DNA of 9,159 bases from Treponema sp. (lineage in GTDB: Bacteria > Spirochaetota > Spirochaetia > Treponematales > Breznakiellaceae): assembly GCA_031274565.1 (NCBI GenBank), contig JAISPY010000148.1, positions 1 through 9,159 of the forward strand. The letters run 5' to 3'. Both the position numbers and the translations under genes were made by a program. The notes below the pieces were generated by a model, which was given only the letters and a program-made list of their open reading frames with translations, was not told where the DNA came from and searched no databases. Each line of letters begins with the position of its first letter. Position 1 is the first letter of the stretch. Shown piece by piece: positions 1 to 6,771 of the stretch.

Positions 1-1011
1 GAGCACTTCCTGAACAGCCCGTTCCTGCACCGCAATGACCCTATCGCACCATCCGTCGAATTCAGGGTCCTCCTTCTGCTGCTCCTTATGGGATAACACA
101 TACTCGATGGTCTCCCGGATGCCTTGGTCAAAACGGATCGTTGCGGTAAACCCGGGGACTAAGCGTTTGAGTTTAGCCGTATCGAACACCACCGAGTGGG
201 CCTTGTCCCCCAAGAGGCCCCCCCGGAAATTGTAGGGGCTGCTCTGGGCGAGAAAATCACTGGTTATATGTACCGATTTAAGGGGTACCCCCAGGGTACG
301 GGCGATAGTTTCGTAGATCTGGTTCCAGGTGAGAGTCTCATCAGAGGTGATCTGCACCGCCTCCCCGATCGCATGAATATTACCCATAAGACCGGTGAAG
401 CCTTTGGCAAAATCACGGTTATGGGTGAGGGTCCACAGGCTCGTGCCGTCCCCGTGGATGATCACCGGCTTGCCATCGAGGAGCCGCTTCAGCACCTGCC
501 AACTGCCGTTTTTGCCATGTACCCCCAGGGGGACGCTCCGTTCATCATAGGTATGACTGGGCCGGACGATGGTGATGGGAAAACCATACTCCCGGTACAG
601 GGTAAGCATCACCTGTTCACAGGCGATTTTGTTCCGGGAGTATTCCCAGAAGGGATTAGCCAGGGGAGTACTTTCGCTTATCCGGTAGTCTGACAGGGGC
701 TTCTGATAGGCCGAAGCGGAACTGATCCCTATATACTGGCTGGTTTTATCCCTGAACAGCCTGAAATCCCGCTCAATCTGAGCAGGCCCAAAGGTAATAA
801 AGTCCGCAACCACGTCGAACCGCAAGCCCCGCAACTGCTCCGCCACCTCCGCCTCGTTGTTGATATCCCCCCGAATCTCCGTAACCTTCCCGGAAAAGAG
901 GTGATTCCGGTTGCCCCGGTTGAGGAGGTACAGTTCCCAGCCCTGGTTGATGATGTTCTGGGTAATCGCGGCGCTGATGGTTCCAGTACCGCCGATAAAT
1001 AAAGCCTTCAT
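1..1011 (-). CDS. NAD(P)-dependent epimerase/dehydratase-like protein (extended SDR), C-terminus cut by window edge
   Basis: The frame is open from an ATG at 1009-1011 to the window edge: 337 codons without a stop, about the usual length of this family, so few residues are probably missing. The start is supported by a purine-rich AGGGGG (1018-1023) six bases upstream. Residues 1-13 (MKALFIGGTGTIS) form the Rossmann nucleotide-binding turn; the third glycine of the GxxGxxG pattern is Ser13. Asp49 in GDIN follows beta strand 3. The catalytic YxxxK is Tyr124-Ser-Arg-Asn-Lys128, with serines at 97, 98 and 100 suited to the third catalytic position. IVRPSHTYD follows, as in sugar-nucleotide epimerases. 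This is a cytosolic oxidoreductase-fold protein; the substrate cannot be read from the sequence. It lies downstream of the MATE gene but is separated by a large inverted repeat and has its own ribosome binding site, so it may be a separate unit. Confidence 0.88.
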   Translation of the reverse strand, partial: MKALFIGGTGTISAAITQNIINQGWELYLLNRGNRNHLFSGKVTEIRGDINNEAEVAEQLRGLRFDVVADFITFGPAQIERDFRLFRDKTSQYIGISSASAYQKPLSDYRISESTPLANPFWEYSRNKIACEQVMLTLYREYGFPITIVRPSHTYDERSVPLGVHGKNGSWQVLKRLLDGKPVIIHGDGTSLWTLTHNRDFAKGFTGLMGNIHAIGEAVQITSDETLTWNQIYETIARTLGVPLKSVHITSDFLAQSSPYNFRGGLLGDKAHSVVFDTAKLKRLVPGFTATIRFDQGIRETIEYVLSHKEQQKEDPEFDGWCDRVIAVQERAVQEVL

Positions 1012-1130
1012 AGGTTTCCCCCTAGTGGAAAGACAAAAAGTTAGTGTAGCCAATAGCGTACCATGTTCCTGCTATTTATGGCTAGCGGACCAGGATTCAT
1101 GCAGCAGGGCGGTCTGCTTAGGGTAAATAA

Positions 1131-1203
1131 CCGCGAAAAACGCGAAAGGACGCGAAAAGGAATGAGTCCGTTCCTCTTTCGCGATTTTTCGCGCCTTTCG
1201 CGG
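1131..1203. repeat. 73-bp imperfect inverted repeat with three CGCGAAA units per arm
   Basis: The left arm (1131-1162) and right arm (1171-1203) are imperfect reverse complements around an 8-base loop (1163-1170). Each arm holds three CGCGAAA blocks; the arms differ mainly in the 2-3 bases between blocks (AA and GGA in one, GG and AAT in the other). The element abuts the stop codon of the MATE gene (1204-1206). As RNA it would make a long hairpin that could end or stabilise the upstream message, but no clean T-tract follows, so a classic intrinsic terminator is not supported. The iterated arms resemble dispersed palindromic repeats of bacterial genomes. Confidence 0.8.
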
Positions 1204-2565
1204 TCACATGGTGGAGCGGCTGCTGGTTCTCCGCTGTTTCCGCAGCAGTTTTTTGGTGGTGAGGACGATGGCCGCGCTGAGCGGAATACAGGCGCCGATA
1301 TAGGCCAAGGGCCCGGCAAAGCAGATACCTACAAAGCCGAAATGGGCGGCAAGGATGATAGCGGCAAAGGTACGCATCACCAGTTCCATGAGACCGGCGA
1401 TGGTGGGAACCAGACTGTCCCCCAGGCCCTGCAGGGTCTGGCGGAAGATAAAGAGGCAGGCTAGGAACAGGTAAAAACAGCCGTTGATCCGGAGGTAGGT
1501 ATGGGCCAGGGATATGGTCTCCGGCTCGTTACCGATAAAGATCGCGGCAAAATGATCGCCCGCAAAAAAATAGAGGATCCCCATGAGGATGCTGAAGGAA
1601 CACGATATGAGGGAACACTGGATAAGTCCTTTACGGATCCGGTCTATTTTCTGGGCCCCGTAGTTTTGGGCCGCATAGGTGGTCATGGCCGCGCCGAAGG
1701 AGGCCATGGGCATGGTGGCAAATTGGTCGATCTTTTGGGAGGCGGTGAAGGCCGCCACTGCGCTGATGCCCAGTTGGTTTAAGGCAAACTGAACCGTTAT
1801 CACCCCTAGGGCGATGATGCTCATCTGAAACCCCATAGGCAGGGCCACCTTGAGATGTGTAAGGAGTTCCGTGGCGGTAATGGCCTTCCAGTCTTCCCGG
1901 GTGATACAGAGTATGGGCATCTTCTTGCGGATCACCGGGATACAGAGGATCCCCGCAAGCAATTGGGCGATCACGGTGGCATAGGCCGCGCCGGCAACTC
2001 CGGTATGGAAGACCAGGATAAACACAAAATCCAGGATGATATTGATGATACAGGCGATCACCAGGAAGATGAGGGGGGTCCGGCTGTCCCCCACCGCCCG
2101 CATGATATTGGAACACAGGTTAAACAGGACCGCTGCGGCGATACCCCAATAGATCACCACGATATAGGAGTATGCGGCCTCCAGAATTTCCGGCGGAGTA
2201 CGGAGGAACCGCAAAAGGGGCCGGGCGAAGAGGATGCTTATCAGCATCATGAGCAGGGTAAGCCCGGCTCCTAAGAGGATGCTGGCGGCAAAACTCCGAC
2301 GGATTCCCGGGACATCTCCCGCGCCGAACCGCTGGGAGGTGAGGATCCCTGCCCCCTGGGTAAAACCCATCACAAAGCCCAAGATGAGGAAGTTGATACT
2401 CCCGGTACATCCCACTGCGGCCAGGGCATCCACCCCGATGGTCCGGCCCACGATAATGGTATCCGCCATGTTGTAACATTGCTGGAAAAGATTGCCGATA
2501 AACAAAGGCGCGGCAAAAGACAAGATTAAGATGGCGGGATTTCCCACCGTAAGATTTTTAGTCAT
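1204..2565 (-). CDS. MATE family efflux transporter
   Basis: The 453-residue protein is hydrophobic along nearly its whole length, with about 12 membrane helices, the usual size and shape for this family of sodium- or proton-driven exporters of drugs and organic cations. Near the N-terminus, residues 7-41 give the typical family start (VGNP, then AAPLFIGNLFQQ and YNMADTIIVGR, with Asp35). The two halves repeat the same signature: RAVGDSRTPL at 157-164 and QGLGDSLVPT at 379-388, consistent with the two-lobed fold. The tail is short, basic and cytoplasmic (KKLLRKQRR). The ATG lies 4 bp after the parC stop and has no convincing Shine-Dalgarno sequence, so translation is probably coupled to parC. 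That makes it the third gene of a parE-parC-MATE unit. Substrates cannot be deduced; it looks more like the DinF-type branch than classic NorM, but this is a judgement by eye. Confidence 0.93.
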   Translation of the reverse strand: MTKNLTVGNPAILILSFAAPLFIGNLFQQCYNMADTIIVGRTIGVDALAAVGCTGSINFLILGFVMGFTQGAGILTSQRFGAGDVPGIRRSFAASILLGAGLTLLMMLISILFARPLLRFLRTPPEILEAAYSYIVVIYWGIAAAVLFNLCSNIMRAVGDSRTPLIFLVIACIINIILDFVFILVFHTGVAGAAYATVIAQLLAGILCIPVIRKKMPILCITREDWKAITATELLTHLKVALPMGFQMSIIALGVITVQFALNQLGISAVAAFTASQKIDQFATMPMASFGAAMTTYAAQNYGAQKIDRIRKGLIQCSLISCSFSILMGILYFFAGDHFAAIFIGNEPETISLAHTYLRINGCFYLFLACLFIFRQTLQGLGDSLVPTIAGLMELVMRTFAAIILAAHFGFVGICFAGPLAYIGACIPLSAAIVLTTKKLLRKQRRTSSRSTM

Positions 2566-2569
2566 ACTG

Positions 2570-4492
2570 CTATGGCACGGTAACCCGTTCGATTTCCCGA
2601 TCCGCGAGTTTCACCCCGCTGGTTTTAAGTCCCTTAACCGGATACTCCTGGATCTTAAAGGTTTCCCGGGGGAGGCTCAGCTTGCGTTTGGGTACATAAT
2701 ACACGGTGAAGGCTCCCTGCTGCCGGGTATCCACATGGAGCACCTCGGCCCCTTGAGGAACCAGGGAATACTCCTTGTTCATGATCCACCCTTCGATGAT
2801 GCAGCGCTTGATATAAGGACAGCCGTTTTTTGCTTCTTTGTAAATGATGGTGAACACCAGCGCGGCCAGGACTTCCTTGTCCGCCGCTCCTATCCACCAG
2901 GCATCCGGGCCGATGAAGGCCTTTTTCGGGAGTTCCGCCATCACGGTGTAGGTTCCATTGCGACGGAGGACGAGGAGCCGGTCAAAGGGGGAAAGGGTTG
3001 CAACCACGTTCCCGGATACAGCGGTTCCCAGATAGCCGGTAACGGGGTCGTACTTGAGTTCCTGGTCCCGCTTCACCACTGCTTTCACCGCAACCTTGGC
3101 AAAGGAAGCAACCTGGGTCTTACGCGCCCCTCGGCCCAATTCCTCGTTGGCCTTGACCTTGGCAATAATGCCCTCCAGGAAGCTCACCGCATAGGGAATG
3201 ACCGCTTTAAGGTGCTTGTTTATCTCCTTAATTCGGGTGTTCATGGCAAGCAGTTCGGCCTTGGCCTTGGTACCGTCAAAGAGGGATATCCGCCTGATGG
3301 GTATCCTGAGGAGGTGTTCCACCTCCTCAGGGCCTATCCCCCGGCTTCCCACCTCCTTCATGAAGGGGCTAAAGCCTTTGATCACCGCCTTTTCAATCTC
3401 TTCGGCGGTCTTCATCTTTTCAATGACCTTATAGATATGTTCTTCTATGAAGAGCCGTTCCAGGGTACGCAGGTGCAGTTTATCCTGCAGTTCTTTTTTT
3501 TCCAGCTCTAATTCTTTGGTGAGGATCTTCTGGAGCTGTTTGGCGTGGTACGCAATCACCTGGGTAAGGGTCATCACCGTCGGCAGGTTATCCTGGATTA
3601 CCAGGAAATTCACCGAAATGGACTGCTCACATTCGGTAAAGGCGAAGAGGGCATTCACGGTTTCTTCGGAATACACCCCCCGGGCGAGGTGAATCTCGAT
3701 TTCCACGTGTTCCGTGGTGAAGTCGCTGATGGATTGGATCTTGATGCGCCCTGCCTTGGCTGCGGTTTCCACGCTGTTGATGAGGCTTTCCGTGGTTGAC
3801 CCGAAGGGCAACTCCCGGATGATGATCCGTTTGGGGTCTGCCGTATCGAGCTTAGCCCGGACCAGGACCCGGCCATTGCCGTCTTTATACTCCGATACAT
3901 CCACGCAACCGCCGGTGGGGAAGTCAGGGTAGCACGTAAAGGGTTTACCCTGGAGACAGGCCTTTTCCGCTTCCAGGACCTCCAGGATGTTGTGGGGTAA
4001 GATCTTGGTGGACATGCCCACGGCAATACCTTCGGCCCCGATGATCAGGACCACCGGGATCTTCGCGGGGAAGATCACCGGCTCTTGGTTGCGGCCGTCG
4101 TAGGATCCGGTCATAACCGTGAGCTTGGGGTTATAGAAGATGTCCTTGGCCAGGGGAGTAGCGCGACATTCGATGTACCGAGCGGCAGAGGCCTCATCGC
4201 CGGTGAAGATGTTGCCGAAATTACCCTGTCTATCAATGAAGAGGTCTTTGTTTGCCAGAACCACGAGGGCGGATCCAATAGAGCCGTCCCCGTGGGGGTG
4301 GTATTTCATGCAATGGCCTACCACGTTGGCCACTTTGTGAAACTTGCCGTCATCCATCTCAAAAAGGGAATGCATAATCCGCCGTTGAACCGGTTTCAGG
4401 CCGTCTTCAAGGTCCGGGATGGCCCGGTCTTTGATGACGTAGGAGGCATATTCAAGAAAATTTTTGTCAAAGAGATTTTTAATGAAAGCCAT
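2570..4492 (-). CDS. parC: DNA topoisomerase IV subunit A (ParC-type)
   Basis: This is the 640-residue DNA-cleaving subunit of a type IIA topoisomerase. It breaks both DNA strands through a covalent link to the active tyrosine and acts with ParE in decatenation and relaxation. Visible landmarks are DLEDGLKPVQRR (27-38), YHPHGD (64-69), GNFGNIFTGDEASAARY with the Arg105-Tyr106 catalytic pair, IPVVLIIGAEGIAVGMSTKILPHN in the tower region, and a long charged coiled-coil arm at about 318-365. The C-terminal part after about residue 470 is short and has no GyrA-box (QRRGGKG), which argues against gyrase A. Its HPHGDxSIG type resembles ParC-like proteins of Bacteroidetes and Chlamydia, and Borrelia ParC is similarly short. 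The quinolone-contact Ser and acidic residue of the GyrA/ParC pocket are Gly70 and Ser74 here. The ATG is preceded at nine bases by AGGGGG (4502-4507). The gene lies 97 bp after parE and 4 bp before the MATE gene. Confidence 0.92.
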   Translation of the reverse strand: MAFIKNLFDKNFLEYASYVIKDRAIPDLEDGLKPVQRRIMHSLFEMDDGKFHKVANVVGHCMKYHPHGDGSIGSALVVLANKDLFIDRQGNFGNIFTGDEASAARYIECRATPLAKDIFYNPKLTVMTGSYDGRNQEPVIFPAKIPVVLIIGAEGIAVGMSTKILPHNILEVLEAEKACLQGKPFTCYPDFPTGGCVDVSEYKDGNGRVLVRAKLDTADPKRIIIRELPFGSTTESLINSVETAAKAGRIKIQSISDFTTEHVEIEIHLARGVYSEETVNALFAFTECEQSISVNFLVIQDNLPTVMTLTQVIAYHAKQLQKILTKELELEKKELQDKLHLRTLERLFIEEHIYKVIEKMKTAEEIEKAVIKGFSPFMKEVGSRGIGPEEVEHLLRIPIRRISLFDGTKAKAELLAMNTRIKEINKHLKAVIPYAVSFLEGIIAKVKANEELGRGARKTQVASFAKVAVKAVVKRDQELKYDPVTGYLGTAVSGNVVATLSPFDRLLVLRRNGTYTVMAELPKKAFIGPDAWWIGAADKEVLAALVFTIIYKEAKNGCPYIKRCIIEGWIMNKEYSLVPQGAEVLHVDTRQQGAFTVYYVPKRKLSLPRETFKIQEYPVKGLKTSGVKLADREIERVTVP

Positions 4493-4502
4493 AGGTTTTC
4501 AC

Positions 4503-4515
4503 CCCCTGCAAGGGG
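4503..4515 (-). promoter_or_regulatory. small hairpin covering the parC ribosome binding site
   Basis: On the minus strand CCCCT-TGC-AGGGG forms a perfect five-pair hairpin, and its 3' arm is the Shine-Dalgarno sequence AGGGGG that serves the parC ATG nine bases downstream. Folding would hide the ribosome binding site and could lower or modulate ParC output relative to ParE. This is seen in the sequence; the regulatory effect is inferred. Confidence 0.45.
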
Positions 4516-4528
4516 CCTTGAATAAAAC

Positions 4529-4558
4529 AGGATACAATAGAACAGGAGTCAGATTCAA
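4529..4558 (-). promoter_or_regulatory. possible weak internal promoter before parC
   Basis: In the 97-bp space between parE and parC, TTGAAT (minus strand, 4553-4558) and TATCCT (4529-4534) are 18 bases apart. Each matches the sigma-70 consensus at four of six positions. The match is modest and may be chance; parC may simply be transcribed from the parE promoter. Confidence 0.25.
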
Positions 4559-4587
4559 AGGGTTTACCCCGGGAAACGGTGCGGGTA

Positions 4588-6495
4588 TCATACATCCAGA
4601 TTGCTCACCATCAAGGCGTTTTCTTCGATAAATTGCCGGCGCGGGGCCACGTTCTCACCCATAAGTGTAGAGAAGATCCGTTCCGCCTCCACTGCGTCGT
4701 CCAGATGGACCTGCATGATGTTCCGCTGGGTTGGATTCATGGTGGTAACCCACAGTTGGTCCGGGTTCATCTCCCCCAGGCCCTTGTAGCGCTGGATTCC
4801 CACCTTTTCCGGGTCCCGACCAGATTCCGCGAGGAGCCGATCTTTTTCCGGATCGTCATAGGCATAAAAGGTCTTTTTTTCATAGCTGATCTTGTACAGC
4901 GGCGGCATAGCCAGGTATACATGACCATGTTCGATGAGGGGCGTCATGTACCGGTAGAAGAAGGTGAGGAGCAGGGTCCGGATGTGAGAACCGTCCACGT
5001 CCGCATCAGCCATGATAATGATCTTGTAATACCGGATCTTGGCGATATTGAAGGCATTCCCTGCGCCTCCGCCAATACTGGCGATAATGGGCTGGAGCTT
5101 GTCATTGGTGAGGACCTTTTCGATGCGGGTTTTCTCCACGTTGAGCATCTTACCGAACAGGGAGAGGATGGCCTGGTACTGCCGGTTCCGGCCCATTTTG
5201 GCGGAGCCCCCTGCGGAATCCCCTTCTACGATAAACAATTCACATTTGGCCGGATCTTTCTCAGCGCAATCCGCCAATTTTCCCGGAAGCCCGGCGCTGT
5301 CCATGGCGTTCTTCCGCCGGGTCGCATCCCGGGCCTGCCGGGCCGCGATGCGGGCCTTAGCTGCAAGGACCGATTTTTCCAGAATATTGGCAATCACCTC
5401 GGGGTGCTGATCAAAATACAGCTCCAAATGCTCGTTTACAAAGGATTCTACGATGCTTTTTACTTCCGAATTCCCCAGTTTCGCCTTGGTCTGGCCCTCA
5501 AACTGGGGATTAGGGACCTTCACCGACAGCACTGCGGTAAGCCCTTCCCGGACATCCTCCCCGGAAAGACTCTCCTCAAACTTCTTGGCCTGTTTTGACT
5601 TTTTGAGGAACTCGTTCAGGGTCCGGGTGAGCGCGGACTTGAACCCCATCAGGTGGGTCCCCCCTTCACGGGTGTTGATATCGTTCACAAAGGAATACAT
5701 GATCTCGTTAAATCCGTCGTTGTACTGGATCGCACATTCGATCTGAATATCCTCTCTGCTCCCTTCAATAAAAATAGGCTCTTGGTAGAGCGTGGTCTTG
5801 TTTTCGTTCAGATAGTCCACGAAGCTCTTCACCCCGCCATCAAACTTGAAGATATGCGCCTTGGGCGTGGAAAGCCGTTCATCCCGGATGGTGATGGTAA
5901 GGCCCTTGTTGAGGAAGGCCAGTTCCCGTAGCCGGTTGGAGAGGGCATCGAAATTATAGGTGGTAACCTCAAAGATCGAAGCGTCCGCCTTGAACCGGAC
6001 CACCGTACCTTGCCGACTGGTTGAACCTGCTTCATGGACCGGACCATCGGGGATGCCGATCTGGTACCGCTGGGTGTAGATGGTGCCGTTGCTATGGACC
6101 AAAACCTCGCACCACTGGGAAAGGGCGTTCACCACCGAGACGCCCACGCCGTGAAGCCCTCCTGAAACTTGGTAGGAATTCTTGTCGAATTTCCCCCCTG
6201 CATGGAGCCGGGTCATGACCAACTCCAGGGCGCTCACCTGTTCCTCCGGATGTATATCCACAGGGATACCCCGGCCATTATCCTCCACCCGGACGATGTC
6301 GTTTCCCTCAAGCACCACCAGGATATCGCTGCAAAAGCCCTGCATGGCCTCGTCGATGGAGTTATCTACCACTTCAAATACCAAATGATGGAGGCCGTCG
6401 ATGCCGGTGGTCCCGATATACATACCAGGCCGGACTCGTACCGCCTCAAGACCTTTTAAAACCTGTATATTTTGAGCTGAATAGTCTGCGTTCAT
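4588..6495 (-). CDS. parE: DNA topoisomerase IV subunit B (ParE; GyrB-like)
   Basis: This is the 635-residue ATPase subunit of a type IIA topoisomerase, partner of ParC encoded just downstream. The GHKL ATPase domain shows RPGMYIG (22-28), EVVDN (41-45; Glu41 is the general base and Asn45 binds magnesium), EDNGRGIP (71-78) and SGGLHGVGVS (111-120). The transducer follows, then the TOPRIM domain with EGDSAGG (424-430) and DADVD (497-501), whose acidic residues hold the catalytic metals. QRYKGLGEMNP (568-578) and a gyrase-like end (FIEENALMVSNLDV) close the protein. There is no long insertion of the enterobacterial GyrB type. By sequence alone it could be called GyrB; ParE is chosen because it is paired with a ParC lacking the GyrA-box. 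The position of E. coli GyrB Arg136 is Ser135 here, and that of Lys447 is Phe447. The ATG fits the family N-terminus, but no Shine-Dalgarno sequence precedes it. Confidence 0.9.
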   Translation of the reverse strand: MNADYSAQNIQVLKGLEAVRVRPGMYIGTTGIDGLHHLVFEVVDNSIDEAMQGFCSDILVVLEGNDIVRVEDNGRGIPVDIHPEEQVSALELVMTRLHAGGKFDKNSYQVSGGLHGVGVSVVNALSQWCEVLVHSNGTIYTQRYQIGIPDGPVHEAGSTSRQGTVVRFKADASIFEVTTYNFDALSNRLRELAFLNKGLTITIRDERLSTPKAHIFKFDGGVKSFVDYLNENKTTLYQEPIFIEGSREDIQIECAIQYNDGFNEIMYSFVNDINTREGGTHLMGFKSALTRTLNEFLKKSKQAKKFEESLSGEDVREGLTAVLSVKVPNPQFEGQTKAKLGNSEVKSIVESFVNEHLELYFDQHPEVIANILEKSVLAAKARIAARQARDATRRKNAMDSAGLPGKLADCAEKDPAKCELFIVEGDSAGGSAKMGRNRQYQAILSLFGKMLNVEKTRIEKVLTNDKLQPIIASIGGGAGNAFNIAKIRYYKIIIMADADVDGSHIRTLLLTFFYRYMTPLIEHGHVYLAMPPLYKISYEKKTFYAYDDPEKDRLLAESGRDPEKVGIQRYKGLGEMNPDQLWVTTMNPTQRNIMQVHLDDAVEAERIFSTLMGENVAPRRQFIEENALMVSNLDV

Positions 6496-6504
6496 ACCGT
6501 AGTC

Positions 6505-6533
6505 AGTGTATCCATTTTGCCCTAAAAAGTAAA
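6505..6533 (-). promoter_or_regulatory. sigma-70-like promoter of the parE-parC-MATE unit
   Basis: On the minus strand TTTACT (6528-6533) and TACACT (6505-6510) are exactly 17 bases apart, each matching the consensus at four of six positions. The predicted start of transcription falls near 6498, only a few bases before the parE ATG (6493-6495), so the message would be nearly leaderless. This fits the lack of a ribosome binding site before parE. Confidence 0.5.
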
Positions 6534-6638
6534 GATACGGATTTTCTGAAGTGATCCCGGGGTGTTTTGGCGCGCTTTACCTACGGCGTGTATCTTGCTG
6601 CGGTACCGGGCAGTCAGGATAGACGCAACGCATTATAG

Positions 6639-6702
6639 AAAAAAAGAGCGCAAATACGGGAGGCCCTAGAAAAAAGCCCCAACGCCCCCCGAAATGGCGC
6701 TC
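6639..6702 (-). terminator. candidate intrinsic terminator(s) after the CoA ligase gene
   Basis: Two overlapping stem/T-tract arrangements lie on the minus strand after the ligase stop. The inner one pairs AGCGCC (6696-6701) with GGCGTT (6681-6686), then five bases later has six T (6670-6675). The outer one pairs GAGCGC (6697-6702) with GCGCTC (6646-6651) across a long loop, directly followed by seven T (6639-6645). Neither is an ideal short GC hairpin, but two T-tracts this close suggest that transcription of the ligase gene ends here. The rest of the 276-bp gap before parE holds only the parE promoter. Confidence 0.4.
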
Positions 6703-6771
6703 AGCGTTTATCCCGGCAAGTGCTTCATAAGGAGCGTCTTCAGCATCGGTGCTCCCAATCATGTATTCCGG

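Noticed and set aside
2492..3511. Long plus-strand open frames opposite parC and parE (also 4579-5598)
   Set aside because: They are antisense shadows of strongly conserved topoisomerase genes. Their translations are low-complexity and without motifs.
4588..6495. Naming the B subunit gyrB
   Set aside because: Its length and C-terminus would fit GyrB, but the adjacent A subunit lacks the GyrA-box and has a short tail, so the pair is better read as topoisomerase IV. A second B-subunit gene elsewhere in the genome would confirm this.
6577..6762. Minus-strand 61-codon open frame between the ligase and parE
   Set aside because: It has no ribosome binding site or domain, and it covers the stem and T-tract region that looks like a terminator.
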